Source: Nostoc calcicola FACHB-3891 (lineage in GTDB: Bacteria; Cyanobacteriota; Cyanobacteriia; Cyanobacteriales; Nostocaceae). From it: 34,581 nucleotides of DNA. The notes under the pieces were generated by a model, which was not told the DNA's origin, ran no database searches, and saw only the letters and a list, made by a program, of their open reading frames with translations. This document shows, piece after piece, positions 21,039-29,391 of this stretch. The stretch's first letter is position 1, and each line of letters opens with the position of its first letter. The translations under genes and the position numbers were made by a program. The stretch covers positions 1 through 34,581 of the forward strand of contig NZ_JACJRQ010000067.1 in the NCBI RefSeq assembly GCF_014697355.1, written 5' to 3'.

Positions 21039-21815
21039 CTAAAACTCGCGTTGTGAGAAGATAAGAATGGCGATCGCTAACAACATCACACTGTACACTA
21101 AGCCATAGCCCGCATTGGCAATCAGCGCCGTTGTGTCAGGTAGTGCTTGCAAACCATAAACAGCATCATTTTTCAAATCTAATCGAGATAAATCTGGTAA
21201 AATCAGAAACAAACCTTGAGTTAAATGTTCTATGCCAACGTTGCGACTAAGACGACCAAATTGTACTAAATCCTGAGTAATATTCCCGATTAAATACACC
21301 GCAAAAGTTAAAACAGTCGCCAACAGGGAAGCAGTGAAAACACCGAAAGCAATAGCCACAGCGGTCACTAATGACAACTGTAAAAATAAGAAAATTGCTG
21401 CAATTAAAATACTCACCGTTGGATGAGGAATGTTACCAAATTGCAGAAATAACAGATAAATTGTTGTCATCATGGCTATCAGTACCGCTAGGACTGCGGA
21501 TAATCCTAGATACTTGCCGATAATAATTTCACTGCGGCTAACAGGTTTAGCAATTAATACTAAGACAGTGCGTTTTTCAATTTCTTTATTAACTAGTCCC
21601 GTACCAACAAATATCGTCACAATTAACCCGATCGCATTCATCGCCGCCATACCAAAATCTAAAAAAATTTTGTCTTCGGTAGCAGCAGCAAATTCAGGAA
21701 GCACACCGAAAGCGGCGGCGAGTATCAACGCATAAAAACCAATAATATATAGGATGCGATCGCGTATCACTTCCTGAAACACATTTTTAGCGAGTACAAA
21801 AATTCTGGTTGTCAT
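21039..21815 (-). CDS. fraE: FraE-like ABC-2 type permease, septal-junction operon
   Basis: A 258-residue membrane protein with about six hydrophobic segments and an ABC-2 permease layout: a short cytosolic start (RIFVLAKNVFQEVIRDRILYII), FVGTGLVNKEIEKRTVLVLIAKPVSRSE before the second segment, and a final hydrophobic stretch ending QREF. Order, strand and size match fraE, third gene of the Anabaena fraC-fraD-fraE operon (alr2392-alr2394), whose mutants fragment filaments and are impaired in heterocyst maturation. The partner ATPase is not in this window. The start ATG is the last unit of a GTCATTT tandem repeat (minus strand ATGACAA), an unusual 5' end. Similar ABC-2 permeases exist elsewhere, so the fra assignment rests on gene order. 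Confidence 0.88.
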   Translation of the reverse strand: MTTRIFVLAKNVFQEVIRDRILYIIGFYALILAAAFGVLPEFAAATEDKIFLDFGMAAMNAIGLIVTIFVGTGLVNKEIEKRTVLVLIAKPVSRSEIIIGKYLGLSAVLAVLIAMMTTIYLLFLQFGNIPHPTVSILIAAIFLFLQLSLVTAVAIAFGVFTASLLATVLTFAVYLIGNITQDLVQFGRLSRNVGIEHLTQGLFLILPDLSRLDLKNDAVYGLQALPDTTALIANAGYGLVYSVMLLAIAILIFSQREF

Positions 21816-21851
21816 TTGTCATTTGTCATTTGTCATTTGTCATTTGTCATT
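21811..21851. repeat. Heptanucleotide short tandem repeat overlapping the fraE start
   Basis: About six copies of GTCATTT, read on the minus strand as ATGACAA. The fraE start codon (21815-21813) is the last ATG of the series. Each unit offers an ATG in a different frame; the one at 21829 encodes MTNDK and ends in a TGA overlapping the fraE ATG. Confidence 0.9.
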
Positions 21852-21884
21852 CTCCACGTCCCCGCGTCCCCCACTCCCCACTCT

Positions 21885-22892
21885 TCACTGCTGTGGAGGC
21901 GGCGATCCACCGATAAATTTATTCAGGCGATCGCATTCAATTTCTCCAACTGTGATTTTATCTCCTGATTTGTTAGTTGCTGAAACTGGTTCAATCCGAC
22001 AAGATTTCTTTAAGTAATACCCTCGTGGATTAGAACTCGGACCTACCCAGATACTGAGTAAATCTAATATATACCCAGACTTAGTATTCGATACACGCGG
22101 TTCAACACGCCATAATTCCTTCTCTTCATATTTTCCCAGATTTTTTTGAATTACTCCCTTACCCAAGCTTCCTACTCGCACCTTTGCATCTAACAACCAT
22201 TTTTCTACTTCCGACCAAGGTGTTTGGGCTATTTGTTCTTCTATAATTGGTTCGAGTTTATCTAAAATTAAAATCCCATTTTGAGGTACCTTAGGTGCTT
22301 CTTCAGTCATAACAACAAAAGTACTACGTTTAAAATTATCTGTCTGTAAACTGGGATATTGTTCTAACCAATTATCCACTACAAAATAAAATTGAATCCA
22401 GCAGCTTAGCAACATACTGCTAGCAACTAAAATTATGATTTTCTGGCGGTCTTCTGGCTTAGGAATTTGAGCTTTAGCATCTGTATCAGTTCCTTCTATA
22501 AATTCTGGGATTGCCGTAATTAGTGCTGAAATTGTCGGCCAAAAAACAATTGTTGTTGGTGTAATTACATCCTTTTGACTTCCAAATGCAAAAACACTAA
22601 CTAAAAATCCAGTGATTACTGCTCCCACTGGCATAAAAGTACCAGGAACCCTCAAAGGATCTTCTGTTGTGTACCAAGCTGTACCAGCAATTAAAAACAA
22701 CCAACCAAAAAATGCTATTATATCTTTTATATAACCTGTAGCCAAATATGAAATCACCCAAGAAAAAACACTCATATAAATAAATGTCTGCCAAGAATAA
22801 GCTTTGGGCGGAACTAATATTTTTCTAATTCCTGCGTACAGCCCTTCAACAAATTTGAAAGCCCCAAATAAATCTTTCAATAGTGTATTCAT
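21885..22892 (-). CDS. fraD: FraD-like septal-junction protein
   Basis: A 335-residue protein: a cytosolic start, five hydrophobic segments between about residues 33 and 171 (for example WQTFIYMSVFSWVISYLATG and IIAFFGWLFLIAGTAW), then a soluble region of ~160 residues with a helical segment and a beta-rich end. This matches FraD of Anabaena (about 343 residues, five membrane helices plus a periplasmic part), a component of septal junctions and needed for their plug and for cell-cell diffusion. A good Shine-Dalgarno (AGGGAG) lies six bases before the ATG. It follows fraC by 60 bp on the minus strand, and fraE follows it. Confidence 0.92.
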   Translation of the reverse strand: MNTLLKDLFGAFKFVEGLYAGIRKILVPPKAYSWQTFIYMSVFSWVISYLATGYIKDIIAFFGWLFLIAGTAWYTTEDPLRVPGTFMPVGAVITGFLVSVFAFGSQKDVITPTTIVFWPTISALITAIPEFIEGTDTDAKAQIPKPEDRQKIIILVASSMLLSCWIQFYFVVDNWLEQYPSLQTDNFKRSTFVVMTEEAPKVPQNGILILDKLEPIIEEQIAQTPWSEVEKWLLDAKVRVGSLGKGVIQKNLGKYEEKELWRVEPRVSNTKSGYILDLLSIWVGPSSNPRGYYLKKSCRIEPVSATNKSGDKITVGEIECDRLNKFIGGSPPPQQ

Positions 22893-22952
22893 GTTTCTCC
22901 CTACACCTGGTTAATCATTGGACTTGTTCTGAAAAAAGCAATTAAATTCTTG

Positions 22953-23495
22953 TTACTTGGAGCGAAGCATTAAAATAAATGTTATCACACTATAACTCAG
23001 CGAATTTGCTATCAATACAGTAGTGACTACATTTGTATTTTGTAATTTTATGCTGCTAAATCCGCGCCATTTCTGTCTCTGAAATACTTGAATTTCATCT
23101 TCTTTTTGAGCAAATGGTTCCTTTAATAAGGATACAAGCAAAACTTTCAACAGCAAAAATTTGATTATAAAAGTAGCAAAGAAAATTATAAAAGCAGTTA
23201 AAATTATTAGAGTCTGTGTACTAGGCGATTTAAAATTATTAAAAAACATATAATTGATTAGTTCTGATTTCACCTGAATTGGCAACATTGGTTCGGAGAT
23301 AAAAAATATAAACCAACCAATAACGCTAGAAAACAGATTAATAGAAATGGCATAAAAAGTGCTAGTCTTTTTATCAAATTTTAGCCGTTTGTGTAAAACA
23401 TATGCTTCGATGGGGATAGCAATCAGTACAAATAAAAAGTCAAACAGAATTCCACCAATGGGAAAAATCCTGGGAAGCATCCAATTTTCAGGCAT
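22953..23495 (-). CDS. fraC: FraC-like filament integrity protein
   Basis: A 180-residue membrane protein with four hydrophobic segments (about 12-32, 48-66, 93-118 and 160-177), beginning MPENWMLPRIFPIGGILFDFLFV. Size, topology and position match FraC of Anabaena (179 residues), which localises at the septa with FraD and is required for filament integrity and intercellular transfer of small molecules. The presence of fraC-fraD-fraE in this order argues that the organism is a filamentous, probably heterocystous, cyanobacterium. No Shine-Dalgarno or recognisable promoter is seen immediately upstream; the upstream 800 bp are repeat-rich. Confidence 0.93.
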   Translation of the reverse strand: MPENWMLPRIFPIGGILFDFLFVLIAIPIEAYVLHKRLKFDKKTSTFYAISINLFSSVIGWFIFFISEPMLPIQVKSELINYMFFNNFKSPSTQTLIILTAFIIFFATFIIKFLLLKVLLVSLLKEPFAQKEDEIQVFQRQKWRGFSSIKLQNTNVVTTVLIANSLSYSVITFILMLRSK

Positions 23496-24317
23496 AAAAA
23501 GTCAATGGTAACGGTTAACTGTAGAGAGTATAACCGGGATAGTGGCGGTGATGGTGGAAATTATCTTATTCCTTGGGAGTAGGGAGATGAGGGAGATGAG
23601 GGAGATGAGGAAGATGGGGAGGCAGGGGAGAAAATCTTCCCCTCTGCCCCCCGCCCCCTGCCCCCCTGCCTCTTCCCAATGCCCAATGACGAGCGATCGC
23701 CAAGTTTGCAATACTTAATGTTTGAAACACTAATAATTCGTTTATCATGCAATTGTGATTTCCAGTACATTTTTTTTTGTGTATATTGTGTAAACTGTAT
23801 CTGCTGAGTCAAATTACTATAGAAATTTATGGTAATCCCATCGCCAAGCAGTAGCACCCCTAGTTCTGCTGTGGTATCAACCTGATGTAAAATTCCGTCA
23901 TCTAACTCCTTGTAGAGCAATTAGTAATACCAATTTGAAAAATGATTGCGACAGGTATGGATAGCCAAAAGCGATTACTACTAACTGTTTCACAATCCAA
24001 AATCTAAAATCTAAAATCCAAAACGGTATCAGCTGCTGCAAGCAAGTTTGGTTGTTGCCAAAGCATTCCATCATTAGACCTCTTGCAAAAAGAACTTTTG
24101 CAAGAGGTGGGAAAAGGGAAAAGGTTAAAGGGGAAAGGGAAAATACCAAACCTTTCCCCCTTTTCCCGACTTATGCAAGAAGTCTATTTATTCAGTGTCT
24201 TTTCATATCTGCTTTAGACATCTCTGACGCAGACATGAAAACTCATTGGGCATACACAAATCAACCATACCGACCTGAGAGCGATCGCTAACGCATTATC
24301 AGAAAACAATAAAACAT
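23496..24317. other. Long repeat-rich intergenic region between fraC and the monooxygenase gene
   Basis: From fraC outward: about 60 bp of plain sequence; a purine/pyrimidine low-complexity block (GGGAGATGA units 23578-23630, then CCCCTGCC units to 23680); an AT-rich part (23700-23920) with a minus-strand open frame of doubtful reality; AATCTAAA-type tandem units (23994-24023); and a TA-flanked MITE (24075-24186). HIP1 octamers lie at 23694 and 24281. I see no convincing gene. The fraC promoter must lie in here or in the low-complexity block. Confidence 0.6.
24075..24186. mobile_element. MITE with TA flanks, copy B
   Basis: TA-GACCTCTTGCA (24075-24087) and TGCAAGAAGTC-TA (24174-24186) are inverted ends identical in type to the copy at 9016-9127, here in the opposite orientation. 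Just inside the left end is a further hairpin, CCTCTTGCAAAA...TTTTGCAAGAGG. A solo left end of the same family (TAGACCTCTTGCAT) is at 28098-28111. Confidence 0.7.
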
Positions 24318-25682
24318 ATGAACAAAACACGTAAGTTTCGTTTAGGTGCATTCATTCAAGCAACTGGACATCATGTTTCAGCTTGGCGGCACCCCGATTC
24401 ACAGGCAGATGCTGGTTTGAATTTCGAGCATTACAAAGAAATTACCCAGACTGCTGAACGTGGCTTGTTCGATGCGGTTTTTCTAGCAGACAGCCCAGGA
24501 GTCTGGGGCGGCGCTCCGGAAACTCAGAAACGCAATGGAAAACTTGCTCATTTTGAGCCGGTCACCCTGTTTTCCGCTTTGTCCTCCGTCACCGAAAACA
24601 TCGGCTTCATTGCTACCGCCTCCACCACCTATGAAGAACCCTACACCCTGGCACGTAAGTTTGCCTCGTTGGACTATCTGAGCAAAGGTCGGGCGGGCTG
24701 GAATGTAGTCACCACAGGCAATGAAAATGCCGCTCAAAATTTCGGCCATGACCAACACCCGGAACACAGCCAGCGTTACGAACGTGCCGAAGAGTTTGTA
24801 AAAGTGGTGAAAGGATTATGGGATAGTTGGGAAGACGACGCCTTCATCCGTGACAAAGAATCTGGTATCTATTTCGATGCGGACAAACTGCATATACTCA
24901 ATCACAAGGGCAAACATTTTTCTGTAAAAGGCCCTTTAAACGTCGGTCGTCCACCCCAAGGCTATCCAGTAATTGTACAGGCTGGAGCCTCCGAAGCCGG
25001 ACGAGACTTGGCTGCACGTACTGCCGAAGTCATCTTCACAGCTAATCAAACCCTAGCCGATGCCCAGGAATTTTATGCTGATGTCAAAGGTCGGTTAGCA
25101 AAATATGGCCGCCAGCCAGACGACCTCAAAATAATGCCTGGTGCATTCCCAATCATTGGCCGTACCGAATCAGAAGCTCAAGAAAAGTACGAGTTTCTAC
25201 AATCCTTAATTCACCCCGATGTCGCCTGGGGTATTTTGAGAAACTATTACAAAGGTGTCGATTTATCGAAATATTCTCTAGACGATCTAGCTCCCGAACT
25301 ACCCAGCGACACCAACAACAACAAGAGTCGTCTCAAACTAGTCAAGGATTTAGCTACTCGTGGCACTCTGACGCTGCGTCAGTTGTATCTTTCTCTTGCT
25401 ACCGCCAGAGGCCATCGCACCATCCTTGGTACTCCCGAAACCATTGCCGACCAGCTAGAAGAATGGTTCAACAACGGTGCAGCAGATGGCTTTAATATCA
25501 TGCCGCCAATCCTACCCACAGGATTAGATGATTTCGTTAACCTAGTCATTCCCGTCTTACAAAAACGCGGACTATTTCGTACCGAATACGAAGGCACTAC
25601 CTTGCGTGAAAACCTGGGATTGAATCGGCCAAGCAATGGTTTTGCCGTCAAACAGCTAGATGAAAAATTGGTATTCGCGTAA
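24318..25682 (+). CDS. NtaA/SnaA/DszA-type FMN-dependent monooxygenase (LLM class)
   Basis: A 454-residue flavin monooxygenase of the luciferase-like superfamily, nitrilotriacetate monooxygenase component A group. Typical blocks are FRLGAFIQATGHHVSAWRHP, LFDAVFLADSPG, ENIGFIATASTTYEEPY, LSKGRAGWNVVTTGNENAAQNFG, HPEHSQRYERAEEF and the flavin-contact GYPVIVQAGASEAGRDLAARTAEVIF. Such enzymes use reduced FMN and O2 to cleave C-N or C-S bonds (for example of NTA, sulfones or sulfonates). They need a separate flavin reductase, which is not encoded nearby. The gene opens a six-gene plus-strand cluster. No strong ribosome binding site precedes ATG 24318. The actual substrate is unknown. Confidence 0.92.
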   Translation: MNKTRKFRLGAFIQATGHHVSAWRHPDSQADAGLNFEHYKEITQTAERGLFDAVFLADSPGVWGGAPETQKRNGKLAHFEPVTLFSALSSVTENIGFIATASTTYEEPYTLARKFASLDYLSKGRAGWNVVTTGNENAAQNFGHDQHPEHSQRYERAEEFVKVVKGLWDSWEDDAFIRDKESGIYFDADKLHILNHKGKHFSVKGPLNVGRPPQGYPVIVQAGASEAGRDLAARTAEVIFTANQTLADAQEFYADVKGRLAKYGRQPDDLKIMPGAFPIIGRTESEAQEKYEFLQSLIHPDVAWGILRNYYKGVDLSKYSLDDLAPELPSDTNNNKSRLKLVKDLATRGTLTLRQLYLSLATARGHRTILGTPETIADQLEEWFNNGAADGFNIMPPILPTGLDDFVNLVIPVLQKRGLFRTEYEGTTLRENLGLNRPSNGFAVKQLDEKLVFA

Positions 25683-25814
25683 AGGAATTTTTCATAGATG
25701 CTTAAGCCACATCTTTTAAAGCGCAATGTCTGTAGATCCCCGCCCCCAAAGCTAGGGAACCCAGGGGAATGACCAATGACTAATGACCAATTGTAATTTT
25801 TGGAAGAAAAAATC

Positions 25815-27353
25815 ATGACTGAATATAGCCGATTAAAGACTTCACACTCCGCTGCAATCAGAGCAACCCTTGATTATCCAGTAATCGATACTGACGTTCA
25901 TACCAATGATTTCACCCCAGCTTTTGAGGATTACATCGCTAATTATGGCGGTGCGAAACTCGTGGATGAATTACGCAAGGCGGAAGCTTCTCGTCTGAAC
26001 TCCAAAAGCAATGGTAAAGATTGGTATCAACAAACACCAGAAGAACGTCAACGCAACCGCACAATTCGATCGCCTTGGTGGGCAAGAGTCACCCGCAACA
26101 CGTTGGATCTTGCTACTTATACCCTGCCAGCATTGCTCTATGAACGTCAGGCGGAACAAGGTTCAGATTATTCGGTACTGTTTCCCAACAATGTCCTAGC
26201 ACCAGCTGGCGCAAGTCCAGAGAACCGTCAAGCACTGCAACGGGCGGTGAATCACTATCATGCTGATATTTACCGGAAATATAGCGATCGCCTGACACCG
26301 GTAGCTGGTATCCCCATGAGTAATCCTCAAGAAGCCATTGAGGAGTTAGAATTTGCAGTGAAAACACTGGGTTTAAAGGTGGCAAATATTCCTGGTGGCG
26401 TGAAACGTCCGATTAAGGCGATCGCTGAGAAATATCCAGCCGATCAATTCCCTGAAATCGCCAAGTATGCTTCCTATATTGACTTTTACGGATTGGATAG
26501 CGAATACGACTACGATCCATTCTGGGCTAAAGCCGTCGAACTAGGTGTACCTATTACTACCCACTACGGCAGTCAGGGTTGGACTGGACGCTCCTCCATC
26601 AGCAACTACATGAATAACCACATCGGTCACTTTGCCGATGGCTCCCAAGCATTTGCCAAAGCCTTGTTCTTTGGTGGTGTCACCAAACGATTCCCACAGT
26701 TGCGCGTCGGTATGCTAGAAGGCGGTGCAGACTGGGGTGCCCACGTCTACATTCATTTGGTCGATCGCTTCTCCAAGCGCAATCTCAAGGGACTGGAAAA
26801 CTACAACCCAGAATTCACAAATTCTGATGAATTGTTCGAGTTGTTTGAGCGTTTCGGTGGTGAAATTACTGAAGGATATGAGCTCAGCAAAGAAGAATTG
26901 ACCAAGACTGTACTCGGTTCTTCATTCAGTCGTCATAGCCGCCAGCCAGTTGCCAGCGAACTCAACGATTTTGGTGCAGCCGGGATTGAAACAATTGAAG
27001 ACATCCGCGATCGCTGGGTGAACAGTTTCTTCTTCGGTTCCGAGTCCGACGATCGCACCATCGCCGCAGCTTTCAACGACAAAGCCAATCCGTTGAATGT
27101 CAAAATCAACGCCATCTATTCCTCAGATGTTGGTCACTGGGATGTGCCCGATCTCACCTCCCCCTTAGCTGAAAGCTGGGATCTCGTAAAAGAAGGCGTG
27201 ATTTCCGAAGCCGACTTCAAGTCTTATGTATTCGCTAATCCCTACAAGTTTTACACCGAAGCCAACCCCGACTTCTTCAAGGGGACAGCGATTGAATCCA
27301 AAGTCAGCAACATCGAATCCCAACAACTAGATAAGAACTTAGCACTGGCGTAA
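25815..27353 (+). CDS. Amidohydrolase-2 family metal-dependent hydrolase
   Basis: A 512-residue TIM-barrel hydrolase of the amidohydrolase-related family (Amidohydro_2). Metal-ligand candidates are Asp27-x-His29 in VIDTDVHTND, His in ITTHYGSQG, the LEGGADWGAH segment and the final Asp of YSSDVGHWD. The family includes decarboxylases and hydrolases of ring compounds. The ATG at 25815 is chosen because GGAAG lies eight bases upstream; the frame is open from TTG 25800. It is longer than typical members (about 300-400 residues), with an insert around residues 50-110 and a long C-terminal part. It follows the monooxygenase gene by about 130 bp of repeat-type DNA and probably acts on the product of that enzyme. 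Confidence 0.9.
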   Translation: MTEYSRLKTSHSAAIRATLDYPVIDTDVHTNDFTPAFEDYIANYGGAKLVDELRKAEASRLNSKSNGKDWYQQTPEERQRNRTIRSPWWARVTRNTLDLATYTLPALLYERQAEQGSDYSVLFPNNVLAPAGASPENRQALQRAVNHYHADIYRKYSDRLTPVAGIPMSNPQEAIEELEFAVKTLGLKVANIPGGVKRPIKAIAEKYPADQFPEIAKYASYIDFYGLDSEYDYDPFWAKAVELGVPITTHYGSQGWTGRSSISNYMNNHIGHFADGSQAFAKALFFGGVTKRFPQLRVGMLEGGADWGAHVYIHLVDRFSKRNLKGLENYNPEFTNSDELFELFERFGGEITEGYELSKEELTKTVLGSSFSRHSRQPVASELNDFGAAGIETIEDIRDRWVNSFFFGSESDDRTIAAAFNDKANPLNVKINAIYSSDVGHWDVPDLTSPLAESWDLVKEGVISEADFKSYVFANPYKFYTEANPDFFKGTAIESKVSNIESQQLDKNLALA

Positions 27354-27438
27354 AAAACTAGGGATTAGGGATTGGGAATACCCAGTCCCCAGTCCCGAGT
27401 CCCCAATCCCCAATACCCAAACTTTAGGAGTCACGATA
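27354..27438. repeat. Low-complexity spacer (CCCCAGTCCCC / GGGATTAGGG)
   Basis: Tandem variants of GGGATTAGGGATTGGG and CCCCAGTCCCCAATCCCC fill the space between two cluster genes; the same type recurs at about 28,175-28,280. The ribosome binding site TTAGGAG (27423-27429) of the next gene lies at its edge. Confidence 0.7.
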
Positions 27439-28092
27439 ATGTCTGTTGAACAACGCTCCGGTTTATTGCCTTATCTTTTCTCGTCTGTATCTGAAGATAC
27501 CAACAAACCCGCACCCCTCGTGTTATTTCTACACGGAGCGCGCGATCGCGGAACTGATCTGAATGTGTTGCTGAAATGGGGTCTACCTGGTTTTGTGAAT
27601 GAATCAAGCCCCTTACCTTACTTCTTTGCAGCCCCCCAACTTCCTGAAGAACAGACTTGGGTAGATCGAGAATCAGATGTCATTGCTTTGCTTGATGAAC
27701 TGATTGCCTCCCAGCCCATCGACCCGTCCCGTGTTATCTTATCTGGGTTCAGTTTAGGTACAGCTGGAACATGGCATATCGGCGCTTCCCACCCCGATCG
27801 CTTTGCAGGTCTGGTAGCAGTATCTGGCCGTGTCCCCAAAACCTTAGAAGCCAGTCAAATTGCTGCACTCAAGGAAATTCCCATTCAAATATTCCAAGGT
27901 GCCAAGGATGAAAAACTGTCGATTGAAGATACACAGCAGATTGTCGATACCTTGCGCGGACTGGGAGGAATAGTAGATTTTACCGTATTCCCTGAAGGCG
28001 ATCACTTTATTGCAGATGAGGTATACGGCGATCCGAAATTGCAAAACTGGCTGATTTCACAGAACCGTCGCAACGCTGCCCTAGTTGTCTGA
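27439..28092 (+). CDS. Alpha/beta hydrolase (phospholipase/carboxylesterase-like)
   Basis: A 217-residue cytosolic hydrolase. LVLFLHGARDRG gives the oxyanion region, Ser105 in SGFSLGTAG is the nucleophile, Asp157 in FQGAKDEKL and His189 in FPEGDHFIAD complete the triad. It resembles the predicted-peptidase/phospholipase-carboxylesterase group, without a signal peptide. TTAGGAG about ten bases upstream is a good ribosome binding site. Its place directly after the amidohydrolase gene suggests ester or thioester hydrolysis in the same pathway; the substrate is not known. Confidence 0.9.
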   Translation: MSVEQRSGLLPYLFSSVSEDTNKPAPLVLFLHGARDRGTDLNVLLKWGLPGFVNESSPLPYFFAAPQLPEEQTWVDRESDVIALLDELIASQPIDPSRVILSGFSLGTAGTWHIGASHPDRFAGLVAVSGRVPKTLEASQIAALKEIPIQIFQGAKDEKLSIEDTQQIVDTLRGLGGIVDFTVFPEGDHFIADEVYGDPKLQNWLISQNRRNAALVV

Positions 28093-28097
28093 TACAT

Positions 28098-28111
28098 TAG
28101 ACCTCTTGCAT
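28098..28111. repeat. Solo end of the TA-flanked MITE family
   Basis: TAGACCTCTTGCAT directly after the hydrolase stop codon (6 bp) matches the left end of the element at 24075. No matching right end was found before the next gene, so the element is truncated. The following 28,112-28,308 is low-complexity DNA with a weak CCACC...GGTGG stem and no gene. Confidence 0.6.
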
Positions 28112-28308
28112 AAATATTTTTTTGTCTTTGAGCGTCGGAGTCCCCCACCATACTTTTATGTTGGTGGCGGTACTGGGGACTGGGAACTGGGAAATTGTTC
28201 CAAAATTTGTCTGTGGGTAAGAGCAGAATTTCATAATTTTTCCGCTTCAAACCCAGTCCCCAATCCCTAATCCCCAGTCCCTTTTACTCAACAACAACGA
28301 ATATCTCC

Positions 28309-29307
28309 ATGACCATACCAACCACTAAACTCGGTAAAACTGGATTGACCGTTTCGCGCCTCTCTCTGGGCACCATGACCTTCGGATTGCAGACGGACGA
28401 AGAAACTTCCAGGCAGATCCTCGACACCGCCGCCGATGCTGGTATCAACTTTCTAGATACAGCCGATGTTTATCCCCTTGGGGGCGGGCTTGCTACTGCC
28501 GGTACCACCGAAGAAATCGTTGGGCGCTGGTTGAAAGGGAAACGCGAACATTTTATTCTGGCTACCAAGGCTGTAGGCAAGGTTGGCCCCGCACCTTGGG
28601 ATCAGGGTGCTTCCCGCAAACATATTCTGGATGCGATCGATGCTTCTCTAAGACGGCTGCAAACTGATTATATCGACTTGTATCAATTGCACTCCGACGA
28701 TGCCTCAACCCCCCTTGATGAAACTCTAGAAGCATTGGATACGGTAGTTCGTGCTGGGAAGGCACGCTACATCGGGGTTTCTAACTTCTTGGCTTACCGA
28801 CTCAGCCGTGCCTTGGGTCGTGCTGATGTGCGTAATCTAACTCGCTTCGTCTCGATTCAGCCCCGGTATAATTTATTGTTCCGCGAAATTGAGCGGGAAT
28901 TATTGCCCCTGGCGCAAGAAGAAGGACTGGGTGTAATTTCATACAATCCTTTGGCTGGTGGTTTGCTCACCGGTAAACACAGTCTTGCTCAAGGCCCCAC
29001 CGCAGGTACACGTTTCACCTTGGGTGCTGCCGCAGAACGTTATCAAGAACGCTACTGGCGCGATCGCGAGTTTAATACTGTGGAGGAATTACGCACAGTG
29101 GCGGAGTTCGCAGGATTATCACTCACTACTTTAGCGGTGGCTTGGGTTCTAGCCAATCCAATTATTACAGCCCCGATTATTGGTGCTAGCCGCCCAGAAC
29201 AACTTGCTGACAGCCTCAAGGCTGTGGAAGTAAAACTTGATGACAATTTGAAACAAAAACTAGACGACATCACCGCTGAATATCGCAGGGGAGATTCTCT
29301 GCGTTAG
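28309..29307 (+). CDS. Aldo/keto reductase
   Basis: A 332-residue NAD(P)H-dependent reductase with the (alpha/beta)8 fold. The catalytic tetrad is in place: Asp50 and Tyr55 in FLDTADVYPLG, Lys87 in LATKAVG and His128 in LYQLHSDD. The cofactor region has ISYNPLAGGLLTGK and APIIGASRPEQL near the C-terminus. It is of the YajO/PdxI-like subgroup by general appearance. In this cluster it could reduce an aldehyde or ketone released by the monooxygenase/hydrolase steps. An AGACGCGAT palindrome follows 17 bp after the stop and could act as a transcription terminator, followed by TACAATC. Confidence 0.93.
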   Translation: MTIPTTKLGKTGLTVSRLSLGTMTFGLQTDEETSRQILDTAADAGINFLDTADVYPLGGGLATAGTTEEIVGRWLKGKREHFILATKAVGKVGPAPWDQGASRKHILDAIDASLRRLQTDYIDLYQLHSDDASTPLDETLEALDTVVRAGKARYIGVSNFLAYRLSRALGRADVRNLTRFVSIQPRYNLLFREIERELLPLAQEEGLGVISYNPLAGGLLTGKHSLAQGPTAGTRFTLGAAAERYQERYWRDREFNTVEELRTVAEFAGLSLTTLAVAWVLANPIITAPIIGASRPEQLADSLKAVEVKLDDNLKQKLDDITAEYRRGDSLR

Positions 29308-29323
29308 GGCTTTCAAGAATTTC

Positions 29324-29343
29324 AGACGCGATGAATCGCGTCT
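29324..29343. repeat. 20-bp palindrome, second copy of the GAGACGCGAT family
   Basis: AGACGCGAT and ATCGCGTCT flank GA; the core is shared with 7754-7781. It lies in the short spacer between the aldo/keto reductase and SsuA-like genes. Confidence 0.75.
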
Positions 29344-29391
29344 CTACAATCTGAGCCGATCTGAACTTTATTGAATTATTTAGTTATACCA

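Noticed and set aside
23521..23534. NtcA-like site (minus strand GTT-N8-TAC) upstream of fraC
   Set aside because: It differs from GTAN8TAC at one key base and lies only 26 bp from the fraC ATG, too close for an activated promoter.
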